Shown here piece after piece: positions 1 through 8,377 of a stretch of DNA of 64,000 nucleotides; the stretch's first letter is position 1, and the number at the start of each line of letters is the position of its first letter. The DNA comes from Euphorbia lathyris (lineage: Eukaryota; Streptophyta; Magnoliopsida; Malpighiales; Euphorbiaceae). The stretch covers positions 18,452,501-18,516,500 of the forward strand of contig NC_088916.1 in the NCBI RefSeq assembly GCF_963576675.1, written 5' to 3'. A program made the translations under genes and the position numbers. Below the pieces are notes generated by a model, which was not told where the DNA came from, searched no databases, and was given only the letters and a program-made list of their open reading frames with translations.

Positions 1-3000
1 TTCGCTGATCATGAACCCTAAGAATTTTCCATATGTTGCCCCGAAAGTGCACTTCTCTGGGTTCAACTTAATGTTGTGGCGTCGGAGTACGTCCAGTACC
101 TCCTTTATATCATCCGCATGCTTTTCTATGGTCGTACTTTTGATGATCATATCATCTACATAGATAGAATAGTTACCCCTTTTACTATCTGCGAATATCT
201 TGTTCATTATCCTCTGATAAGTTGCACCTGCGTTCTTAAGCCCAAAGGGCATAACTTTGAAACAATAAGTGGCTTGGTGTGTTACGAACGAGGTCTTGAT
301 TCTATCCGAGGGCTCCATAGGGATCTGATGATAACTTGACTTCACATCAGTAAAGGAGTACATTGCGTGACCGGCAGTTCCATCTACAAGCATATCAATA
401 CATGGCAAAGGATAGTTGTCTTTGGGGCAAGCTTTATTGAGATCTGTAAAGTCAATGCACATGCGGTAAGATCCGCCAGCTTTTTTCACCAAAACGACGT
501 TCGCCAACCACTGAGTGTAAAGCACCTCCTCAATGGCATCCGCCTTCTGGAGCTTGGCGATCTCTTCCTCTATCACCTTCTGCCTTTCCGGGCCATGATT
601 TCTCCGCTTCTGAGCCACAGGAACTGCATCCTTATCAATGTTGAGCTTGTGAGTGATTACGTCTGGGCTGATTCCGGGGAGAATTCCATCCTTCCATACG
701 AAGACATCTTCTGCCTCGTGGAGCACTTTGGTGATTGCATTTTTAATTTCATCTTTGAGCCCTTTGGCCATTCGCACTTGCTTTTCATCCATCATAAGGT
801 ACATTTCGGTCTCGCCTAAGGCCATCGTTACGCGTTCCTCCTCATCTTCCTCCTTAGATTGAGGGCGAATCATTAGTGATGCCGAATACGTCTCTTGGGC
901 CACCTTTTGGCTACCTTTGATCATTACACCTCCCTTGGCCGTGGGAATGTAAAGTGTTAAGTGGCGAATGGAGATAAGAGCTGCAACTTCGGAGATAAAA
1001 GGCCATCCGAGGATGATATTGTAAGCTAAGTGACCATCTAAGACCGAAAATTCTAAATCTCCCCTCCAAACTTGATCATCATCTGTAAGCTCACAGTCCA
1101 AAGTAACTTGGCCTTTTGTTTGAATAGTATGTCCTGTCACTCCTAAGATATCGACCACGGTTGGCTCCACTTGAACAGGATCAATCATGAGTTTGGCGAA
1201 AGCTCCTCTGGTGATGACATTGCATGAACTCCCAGTATCAATCATTACCCTTTTCATCTCCCAGCCTTCCACCATCATAGTGACGACCAGTGCATCTGCG
1301 TGGGGTGGTATCTCAGGACCTGCATCGGAAAAGGGGCGATTTAACGACGTCCTGTCAAGGGCGGTAGTCCTTGCCTTTTTTAACGTTGGCTGGTACCCAG
1401 GTCCGCCCGCTATGACATTGATGGTACCCTTTTCTTTCTTCTTTGAGTCCTCCTTGGGTCTGTCACCATCTCCTCTCTTGCCTTCAGTTTGGATGAACCG
1501 ATCCAATTTTCCCCTTTCTATGAGACGCTCAATTTCTCGAGCTAACTCCCAGCATGCATCAGTGTCGTGGCCATTTTTCCTGTGATACTTACAATAGTTT
1601 TTAGGATTTTTACCATTATTGGTGTACTCCCCTCCCTTCGGTTCGGGGTATGAAATGCTCCGTTTGTATTGACTGTTCTCGATCCACATAAAGACTTCAC
1701 TTTTAGAAGCATTAAGAGGTGTGAAAGAGGTGACAAACGTTGATTTGTTCTTAGAATCTCTTCGCCTATTTCTAGAGGAAGAATCCTGACGCTTGTCTCT
1801 GTCTCTATCTCGGGGACGAGATTCGCCCTTGTCCCTCCTTGGCGATGACGGTGAACCTCGGCGAATGTCATCCACCTCAATAAAATCTTTACAACGCTCC
1901 ATCAACTCTGCCATACTGGTGGGTTTCTTTCGAATGAGATCTTCCTGCAAACTCTTACAGGTGGTATTTCTTACGAAGAATTCCACAGCTACGGAGATGT
2001 CCACATCAACAATTTGTATGCATAATTGGTTGAAAGTGTCCACGTACTCCCGAAGGGATTCATTCGCCTTTTGCTTTAACTCAAAAAGTTTCCCAGATTT
2101 CACTACTGGAGGAATACAGCCAGCAAACTTAGCACAAAATTCCCGGCTCAACTGATCAAAGCTGTTTATCGAACCTGGAGGTAAAGATTGAAACCACAAA
2201 TAGGCTAGGCCTCCCAGTGTGGTAACAAACATTTTACAGAGCACGGGCTCGGTGGCACGGTTGAGTCTAAGCAGTATTCGATATTTTCTAACATGAGCTT
2301 CTGGATTGTCATTTCCTGTGTATGTCGCAAGATTGGGAATTTTAAAGGCTCTGTCTGTTTCCTCCGCCTCAATCCAAGATGCGAAAGGCGAATCCTTATT
2401 GGCGAATGGATTATGCCTAGCATTTTCTTCATTCATACGGAGCACCAGGGCTCTAACTCTATCATCAAAATTTTCTGAATTCGCCCTTGGACGACCTCTT
2501 CGTGGCGATCTGCTTGGGGAAGAAGAAGAAGAACTTGAATCAGACGATGGATCTGATGGCGAACGCCTTCCTCCATTACCGCGTCCACTTCCTCCTCCGC
2601 CTCCTCCTCCACCACCACCTCCTCCTCCGTTTCCTCCACCTGGGGGAGTCGGACCATTTCCTCCCCCCTGGCCTCCTGACGGGATGTGCCCAACAGTTCC
2701 TGAAGGCAGCGGCGCTGGTGGTCCACTTGCATGGGATGTCTTTTCTGGCCTTTTACTTCGTCTACGGCCAGTAGATGGGGGCGATCTGCCACGACGGGAG
2801 GATCTCACTCGTCGGGGCGAAGGTGACCTTGTCCGCCTACCTTTCTCTTTTCTATGCTTCTTGTGAGTTGGCCCCTTAGATCCGCCAAGGGATACATTCG
2901 TCCGTGGACGCCTGGGTACATTGGACCCACCAAGATTCAACCCCGGACCCCCAGACCCGCCAGGAAGGGTCGTATCATTTCTTTGACTTCCTTCACCAGG

Positions 3001-3378
3001 GAATAACTCCCGATTAATTGGTCGCTCGCCACCTGATGTCGTGGAAGTTACCATGGAATCCGTGTTGTGAGCTTGAAGGAACGAAGAGCTATGGGCACCT
3101 GGTCCAAGGCCAAAGTTTAACAAAGGCCAAGATGAAACGGTCGATGTAGACGTCGTGCTCCAACGTGGAGGAAGAGTCATGTATGCTCGAAGGCGATTCC
3201 CTATCTCAAGTCCATATCGCGCCTCAATATCTTGAGCACACATATTGATAAAAGCCGCTGTAGGCATGTTACTGTCGACATGCGTTATAGGAGTAGTTGT
3301 ATCGGTGCGACCAGCACTAGATGGTGTAACTAACGGCGTTTCAATCCCTGTGGAGGGATTTTGACCTCCATTGGTCAT
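1..3378 (-). CDS. Ty3/gypsy Gag-Pol polyprotein, partial (Gag, protease, start of reverse transcriptase)
   Basis: A single frame is open from the ATG at 3378 to the window edge, at least 1126 codons. In order it holds: an N-terminal region rich in Arg-Ser pairs (about 2880-2730) and a long glycine run (about 2650-2590); the gypsy Gag core (about 2480-1880); a CHH-type motif with YCKYHRKNGHDT (about 1600-1555); an aspartic protease with MIDTGSSCNV (about 1240); and a reverse transcriptase with MPFGLKNAG (about 250) and YVDDM (148-162). The protein would assemble particles, process itself and copy the element's RNA. No stop or frameshift was found, in contrast to every other element here, so the copy may be young. 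Integrase and RNase H would lie to the left. The start is the first in-frame ATG after the primer-binding site. Confidence 0.92.
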   Translation of the reverse strand, partial: MTNGGQNPSTGIETPLVTPSSAGRTDTTTPITHVDSNMPTAAFINMCAQDIEARYGLEIGNRLRAYMTLPPRWSTTSTSTVSSWPLLNFGLGPGAHSSSFLQAHNTDSMVTSTTSGGERPINRELFPGEGSQRNDTTLPGGSGGPGLNLGGSNVPRRPRTNVSLGGSKGPTHKKHRKEKGRRTRSPSPRRVRSSRRGRSPPSTGRRRSKRPEKTSHASGPPAPLPSGTVGHIPSGGQGGGNGPTPPGGGNGGGGGGGGGGGGGSGRGNGGRRSPSDPSSDSSSSSSSPSRSPRRGRPRANSENFDDRVRALVLRMNEENARHNPFANKDSPFASWIEAEETDRAFKIPNLATYTGNDNPEAHVRKYRILLRLNRATEPVLCKMFVTTLGGLAYLWFQSLPPGSINSFDQLSREFCAKFAGCIPPVVKSGKLFELKQKANESLREYVDTFNQLCIQIVDVDISVAVEFFVRNTTCKSLQEDLIRKKPTSMAELMERCKDFIEVDDIRRGSPSSPRRDKGESRPRDRDRDKRQDSSSRNRRRDSKNKSTFVTSFTPLNASKSEVFMWIENSQYKRSISYPEPKGGEYTNNGKNPKNYCKYHRKNGHDTDACWELAREIERLIERGKLDRFIQTEGKRGDGDRPKEDSKKKEKGTINVIAGGPGYQPTLKKARTTALDRTSLNRPFSDAGPEIPPHADALVVTMMVEGWEMKRVMIDTGSSCNVITRGAFAKLMIDPVQVEPTVVDILGVTGHTIQTKGQVTLDCELTDDDQVWRGDLEFSVLDGHLAYNIILGWPFISEVAALISIRHLTLYIPTAKGGVMIKGSQKVAQETYSASLMIRPQSKEEDEEERVTMALGETEMYLMMDEKQVRMAKGLKDEIKNAITKVLHEAEDVFVWKDGILPGISPDVITHKLNIDKDAVPVAQKRRNHGPERQKVIEEEIAKLQKADAIEEVLYTQWLANVVLVKKAGGSYRMCIDFTDLNKACPKDNYPLPCIDMLVDGTAGHAMYSFTDVKSSYHQIPMEPSDRIKTSFVTHQATYCFKVMPFGLKNAGATYQRIMNKIFADSKRGNYSIYVDDMIIKSTTIEKHADDIKEVLDVLRRHNIKLNPEKCTFGATYGKFLGFMISE

Positions 3379-3427
3379 TGCGTTTTCAGCGTGAACGAAA
3401 AACCCTTTGTTTGATTAAGGATTCCAC

Positions 3428-3440
3428 GCTCACCGCACCA
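3428..3440 (-). other. Primer-binding site of the gypsy element
   Basis: On the minus strand the sequence TGGTGCGGTGAGC begins one base after the LTR end. The leading TGG pairs with the CCA end of a tRNA. I could not assign the tRNA; it is not the initiator-Met type used by the copia elements in this window. Confidence 0.6.
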
Positions 3441-3441
3441 A

Positions 3442-3918
3442 TGATAACTTGAGGAAAAATCCTTGATCGGAGCCCTTCCCTATGAGGCGCCGTTGGGATC
3501 GGCCGGGGACACTCCGATGCCAAAGTCAGTAAGATGAATCAAGGAAACCAACTGAATTGACAAGGGTTGTAAGAATTTGTACCTTGATAGCCTAGGGGAT
3601 CGGGCTATATATAGCTGGGAAGTTGTAACCTTCAGGTAACTAGAAAGTCTCCATTAATGCTTCATTAATGGCGGTTATGGGTTATCCTTAACCTGGCGGT
3701 TTAGCTAATTAATAACTTATTAATGATCTTTTATGGCCGAGTTGGCGGCCAGCCGTTATAGAGGCGAATGGAGAGATTCGCCTTATAGGTCCGCCAGCGG
3801 ATCTCTTGGAGCTGACCCGTGGAGATTCGCCAGCCAGCTTCCCTTTGGGGATCACTACGTGGCGTACTTTGAGGTGAATATCCCCTTTGGTCCTCAGGAT
3901 AATATCTCGATGTTATCA
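3442..3918 (-). repeat. 5' LTR of the gypsy element (477 bp)
   Basis: The LTR is bounded by a perfect 7-bp inverted repeat, TGATAAC at 3442 and GTTATCA at 3912, giving the canonical TG...CA ends. It contains a TATA box and is followed by the primer-binding site and Gag, so it is the 5' LTR of a minus-strand element. GGCGAATC-like motifs in both orientations recur in the upstream part (3760-3840). Confidence 0.85.
3605..3614 (-). promoter_or_regulatory. TATA box in the gypsy LTR
   Basis: The sequence CTATATATAG is read on the minus strand. Transcription would start roughly 25-35 bases to its left, leaving about 140 bases of R-U5 before the LTR end. Confidence 0.6.
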
Positions 3919-4467
3919 TGTACTAAGCGTGAGGCATTCTGAAATATGGTATTACACTTTCTTCGTCTCCAATCAATTAGGTCCATATAGATTCTCAGAT
4001 AGTGATTGGGGAGGGTGTCCGGATGATAGAAGATCCACAGGAGCGTTTTGTGTTTTTTTAGATCACATTTTGATAGCTTGGCATACTATAAAGCAACCCA
4101 CAATAGCTCGTTCCTTAACGAAGTGTGAATACAAGGCAATTGCAAATGCTACCGTCGAACTTCTCTGGCTTCGATTTCTTTTTGAGGATCTTGGGTATCT
4201 CATTCCACATCCAGTTCAACTCTAGTATAATAATATTGGAGCCATTTATCTCACGGTAAATCCAGTGTTCCATGCCAGATCAACCAAGCATATAGAGCTT
4301 GACTTTCACTTTGCGTGGGAACAAGTTCAAACAAGATTTCTTACATGTTCGCTTCATACCAACGGATGATCAAGTTTCATATGTTCTTACCAAGCCTCTG
4401 ACTAGTGCTCGATTTCAAACACTAGGTTCTCGATTAAATATACAACCTCACTATCGACTTGTGGAGG
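3919..4467 (+). pseudogene. Copia RNase H relic
   Basis: The plus strand encodes the end of a Ty1/copia polyprotein: SDSDWGGCPDDRRSTGAF, then a segment matching the catalytic RNase H region (KCEYKAIANATVELLWLRF), then after a stop near 4223 the remains of the CDN...HARSKHIE and ADVLTKPL blocks in shifting frames. Everything upstream (reverse transcriptase, integrase, gag) is missing, cut off where the gypsy LTR begins. It is dead and truncated. Confidence 0.85.
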
Positions 4468-4620
4468 TGTTATATTGATCTCTAAGACAATTACAGTTAA
4501 ATATTTTAAATTATCAGATTATCAAATCTTATCTCTATCTATCTTATTTGTCTTTCTAAATTGTGTAACCCTAACTACTCTCTCCTAAATTAATTTGTTT
4601 CAATCAATTTAACCACTACA
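4468..4620 (+). repeat. Candidate 3' LTR of the copia relic (about 153 bp)
   Basis: Directly after the RNase H relic comes a short purine tract (GTGGAGG) and then a stretch that starts TGTTAT and ends CTACA, as expected of a polypurine tract and a small copia LTR. There is no second copy in the window to confirm it. Confidence 0.45.
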
Positions 4621-4632
4621 GAACACGATTTA

Positions 4633-4970
4633 AGCCTAATTTTCACAATAGCGCAAAAACTATTTAAATAATCTTTAAATTTAAACTACGAGTGAATATA
4701 GTCCAACTGGCAAATTGGCTAAAAAATCATTGGAAATTATGATTTTACTATTTGATAGAAAAAGGATATTGCATATTTTTAGTATAATTTCTAACATTGT
4801 TGTCATTCATATAATATTTTGTTTTTTCAATTAGACTAGCTTATTTTAAAATTATGTGATTTTAAATGATTTTATTAATTATTGGATTTTATTTGGATTG
4901 AATACATTTCATGAATTATTTTTTATGTTTCTAATTTATCAGAAAAGACCTTACATTAATTTATTTGTTA
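4633..4970. repeat. Dispersed repeat, contiguous copy
   Basis: Two halves of this stretch reappear separately. Bases 4633-4790 resemble 56567-56745, and 4790-4970 resemble 59391-59700, where a SINE interrupts the match. This copy therefore shows the SINE's empty site near 4830-4845. The identity of the repeat is unknown; the right half lies next to a 4CL-like exon in the 59-kb copy, so it could be intron-derived. Confidence 0.55.
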
Positions 4971-4984
4971 CAAAAGAAGTTACT

Positions 4985-5529
4985 GTAAAAGAAAGCTACA
5001 CTACCCTAATACCTCCTTGTATCTCAGTGGATTGGGGCGGTTTTATTTGGCAGAAATACATACCTCCTAGACGATCTATTTTATGCTGGAGCTTCTCCAC
5101 GGTAAGCTAGCAACGCAAGACATTCTACAAACCAGAGGTTTTTCCTTAGCTCCCAGGTGTGAGCTTTGCAAAGCTAATGTTGAAAAAAAATTTCATTTAT
5201 TTGTGGATTGCGTCTACAGCAACGCTCTTTGGCGTGCAATTGCGGATGACTTCGGCATCAGTCTCCCTTACTCAAGTTCGTTTAACGATTTTTTCAGCAA
5301 TCTACAGTTTATGGAAAGACGCCCTTGGGGGAGAACTTGGAACCTTGCAATTACCACTTGCCTGTGGCTCATTTGGCGCAGCAGAAATCCTGCCATATTT
5401 GATGGCGAGCTCCCTTCAATCCAAAATTCAGTAAATCGGCTGCAGGGCTTTATCAGAGAATGTTGTGCTGCTTGGTCGCCTCTTCTGACTGATCGGATCA
5501 GACCTCCTCCGGAACCAAATTACATCTAG
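4985..5529 (+). pseudogene. LINE ORF2 zinc-binding region (zf-RVT)
   Basis: The sequence encodes the cysteine/histidine domain that follows the reverse transcriptase in plant LINEs and LINE-derived proteins. It opens with WGGFIWQKYIPPRRS, shifts frame near 5090, and continues in the frame 5083-5529 with LLHGKLATQDILQTRG and CELCKANVEKKFHLFVDC. It ends at a TAG just before the RNase H, which lies in another frame. It is a relic. Confidence 0.82.
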
Positions 5530-6038
5530 GTACGTTGGATCCCCCACCCTCGGCGGGATGGATCAAGGTAAACACTGACGGCTCAGCCTTAGGCTCGCCA
5601 GGGCCTGCTGGTGCGGGAGGGATATACAGAACTACGAGAGGTTTCGCCACGGGTTGCTTTGCCTTCCCAATTCCAAACTCATATGCGATGTTTGCGGAAC
5701 TTAAGGCTATCACTTTTGCAATTGAAATGGCTTGGGAGAAGAATTGGCACAGGCTATGGATCAAAACGGACTCTACTACTGCTGTTCATATGCTTCGTAC
5801 CAAGTCGACAAACATTCCCTGGGAAATTCGTCAAGATTGGCTCCGTTGTCTGGCCCGCGGAGCATCAATGGAGATTAATATCACACACATCTATAGAGAA
5901 GGGAAGCAAGCCGCACTCTGTTTAGCCCATCACGGGGTAACGACTTCTGATATTACCTGGTGGCCATCTGCACCAGAATTTTGCAAACATTTTATTTTTG
6001 AGGATCGTTGTAATATTGCTCACTTACATTTCTTTTAG
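5530..6038 (+). pseudogene. LINE ORF2 RNase H domain
   Basis: The frame starts PPPSAGWIKVNTDGSA and keeps the RNase H acidic residues: D in NTDGS, E in FAELKA, D in KTDST. The C-terminal block FIFEDRCN is typical of plant LINEs. It is out of frame with the zinc-binding region upstream, so the original ORF2 is broken at about 5529. Confidence 0.82.
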
Positions 6039-6247
6039 ACTCTTTATCTCTATGTATTCTTTTATACTTTTTTTAATAATATTGGGTTCGACGAGTCCCC
6101 TGGGCTCTCGTCTCTGTCCCAGCCTTCATTCAAAAAAAGTTATATTATTAATTTTTTTATTGAATCAGCATTTTTAGCGAAATATTCCGACACTCTCCAA
6201 TTCTTTTTTATGCCTATTATAACATGTATATTTGAAGGCATTAATAT

Positions 6248-6780
6248 TTTTATATGTTTGCTAAGGATCTTGCTAAACTATCTGCTGTTGGTTACGCTAT
6301 TGACATGGCTATCAGCAAAGGTTGGCGGAAAATTTGGCTTGAAAGTGACTCAATATATATTATGCAGATGTTCAAATCTAAATCTTGTTCGGTTCCTTGG
6401 TTGTTTAGACAAAAACGGTTCAATTGTTTAAATTAGATCGATTCTGTGGCTTTTATGGTGTCTCATATTTTTCGTGAAGGAAATTATGTTGCGGACTCGC
6501 TTGCAAATTATGGGCGGACGACAATAGCATCGACTTGGTGGGATGTTGTCCCGAATTTTTGTGGATCGGTCTTTTTTCATGATCGTGTAGGACGTTGAGT
6601 TTATTGTTTTTCCTAATTCTTTGGCTTCATTTTATTCTTTATCCTTTTCGTATTATGACATTTATTTACTCTTTTAATAAATTTGGTTTGGAGCTTTTTT
6701 TGGGTCTGTGGTGGGGGTGCCAGCATAGCTGGGATGTTCGCCTCTTACCCTTCCTCGCTGACCAATCTTTAATAAAAAAG
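6248..6780 (+). mobile_element. Second LINE 3' end with an RNase H fragment
   Basis: The stretch encodes AVGYAIDMAISKGW, KIWLESDS and SCSVPWLFRQK. After a stop at 6434 it continues in another stretch with SHIFREGNYVADSLANYG and ends VFFHDRVGR before a stop near 6597. A UTR-like region follows and ends in AATAAAAAAGG at about 6780. This is a different LINE subfamily from the one at 4984-6137, also 5'-truncated and decayed. Confidence 0.75.
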
Positions 6781-6789
6781 GAGGTTTTT

Positions 6790-7060
6790 GAGTAAAATTA
6801 AAAGTTTGATTCACTTTAATAGTTTTAACTAGTCAAATCTCTAATAGTGGTGTTTGGTAAAAAAAAGATATTTGAAAGAGTTTATTGGATCTAAAAAGCT
6901 AGTAATTTTGAAAAAACTAGTCAAATTAGCTAACCAAAAAAATAATCAGCTAATAGTTATTTTCTAAATAGAGCCAATGTAATCCGCTAACGGCTATTTT
7001 CCAAACATGAATGTTAGCTATATTTTGTGAATATGCTAATTTTCAACCTTGTCACGTGTG
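6790..7060. repeat. MITE-like repeat, inverted relative to the copy at 56821-57168
   Basis: Blocks such as TTTTAACTAGTCAAA and GAAAGAGTTTATTGGAT are matched, in reverse complement, at 57040-57120. Both copies hold TTGCCAAACA/TTTGGTAA-like ends. The boundaries are unclear in this copy. Confidence 0.45.
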
Positions 7061-7394
7061 GTTAGGGTGCGGGCGTGCTATAGAAGATTATTTCTCAGTT
7101 AAAATGGTTAAGTTTATAGAATTGCGCGCCAAAACTTGAATTCTAAATAAAGCGATTGGAGAGGGACACAAGGATTGAAAAAGTCCCTTTTGGGTCTCTA
7201 GCACCGTTATAGAAACTTTGCTAGGTAATTGTTTTATTTAAGCTAATGCGATTGAGTAAAAAATGGGTAAAAACAAAGGAAATTAAAGGTGCGAAATTGA
7301 CACAAGATTTGGTAAACATTTGGCATTTTATTGATATGAATCAAGGTTTGAATACATATGTTCAAAGTAAGCATAAAAAATGAAATTAATTACA
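7061..7394. other. No gene seen; left flank of copia-1
   Basis: This is AT-rich DNA without a convincing reading frame. The style (short A-rich phrases such as AAAGGAAATTAAAG) resembles the DNA right of copia-1, so both may be the host sequence into which copia-1 inserted. Confidence 0.4.
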
Positions 7395-7728
7395 ATTGAA
7401 GCCGAAAAGCTTCCCCTTAAGATAAACCCGATTGGTGAGTGTCTTCGTCATGTACAACTGTTCAAGCTTGAGCCAAACCCCAGCAGCTGAGGGTTCCTTC
7501 GAAACTTCTCTTAGCACTTTATCGCCAAGATACAGGACGATCGTACTGTAAGCCAATTCAAGAAGATCTTCTTTCTCCTCCTTCGTCATTGTCGCCGGAA
7601 ATTCCTTCTCGCCCTTCAGAGCCTTCGCAACCTTCATTTGAACCAAGATTGCCTTCATCCTCTGTCTCCATAGAGCAAAATCTCCCTTACCATTGAAACG
7701 CTCGATCTCGATCTTTGTAAAACCCATT
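7395..7728 (-). pseudogene. Truncated duplicate of the copia-1 gag start
   Basis: The ATG at 7728 opens MGFTKIEIERFNGKGDF, the N-terminal copia Gag, and the match to 12339-12008 stops at about 7395 (after KGKLFGF). This copy lacks the single-base deletion near 12087 of the full element, so its gag frame is continuous as far as it goes. It follows a primer-binding site (7745-7756) and the LTR at 7759-8326, exactly as in a second element unit. Confidence 0.85.
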
Positions 7729-7758
7729 GCTCTATTCTTGATTAGCTCTGATACCAAT

Positions 7759-8326
7759 TGTTGAACTACGCTTCGAACGATCAATCAACCATATAGAGAA
7801 ACAAAGTACACAAAGATCACAGATTGGATCTTGAAACAACAATCAAAAGAATACACACAGAATTTACCCTGGTTCGGCTTAACTGCCTACATCCAGCAAC
7901 TTCACTAATCAATGGAGATTACAACAAGATTGAAACAGTTTCTCCTTTTCCAGAAACTCTCGTGTTTTCCCAATCCCCAATTCAGATTATCACAGTGTAC
8001 ACTTATGACTTAGTCTAAGAATCTCTCGTATGAAACTACTTCCCAACCCAGACCTTTTATAGCCTTTACAAAGTTGTGAAAATACCCAAAATATCCTTAC
8101 TCAAAAAATGTACAAACTCAGCAAGACCTACTGACCAGTGGTAACACAGCAAGACCATGTTGACCTGTATTATCACTTCAGTACCATGCTGACCACAGCC
8201 ATGCTGACTTGATAACTCAGCATTCCGACTTCTTGATTTTACTCTTGCTGACGGGTTCACTTACAATTACGCTGACTTGTTGACTCAGCATCATCATCAG
8301 CAAGTGATAGAAAACAACGACTTACA
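7759..8326 (-). repeat. 3' LTR of copia-1 (568 bp)
   Basis: The ends are TGTTGAAC and GACTTACA on the plus strand, and the LTR is the same length as the one at 12371-12938. The minus-strand TATA-like CTATAAAAGG lies at 8053-8062. The upstream part (8063-8326) is crowded with TGCTGAC/TGTTGAC and AGCAAGACC motifs. It is also the 5' LTR position for the truncated unit at 7395-7758. Confidence 0.93.
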
Positions 8327-8336
8327 ATCTCCACCT
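8327..8336 (-). other. Polypurine tract of copia-1
   Basis: On the minus strand AGGTGGAGAT lies immediately upstream of the TGTAAG start of the 3' LTR, the position from which plus-strand DNA synthesis is primed. Confidence 0.7.
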
Positions 8337-8377
8337 TGTCTTTCTATTCACTCCATCAACTAGTGAAGAAAATACAC

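Larger units (their letters stand above)
1..3918 (-). mobile_element. Ty3/gypsy LTR retrotransposon, 5' part, runs off the left edge
   Basis: The LTR, primer-binding site and Gag-Pol follow one another from right to left on the minus strand. The 3' half, with the rest of pol and the second LTR, lies outside the window. The base pairs just outside the LTR (3919-3923, TGTAC) would be the target duplication but cannot be checked here. The element seems to have inserted at the edge of an older copia fragment that continues to its right. The reverse-transcriptase style (MPFGLKNAG, YVDDM) and the large Gag suggest the Tat/Ogre-Retand group; this lineage call is an inference. Confidence 0.93.
4984..6137 (+). 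mobile_element. LINE (L1-type non-LTR retrotransposon), 5'-truncated 3' end
   Basis: Only the distal end of ORF2 remains: a reverse-transcriptase zinc-binding region followed by an RNase H, then about 90 bases of 3' UTR with the GGGTTCGACGAGTC block and a short A-rich tail at 6130-6137. The 5' truncation fits target-primed reverse transcription. Two frame breaks show it is inactive. Confidence 0.85.

Noticed and set aside
2306..2866. Proline-rich open frame on the plus strand
   Set aside because: It is the antisense of the glycine-rich part of the gypsy Gag, whose frame on the minus strand is open for over 1100 codons with real domains.
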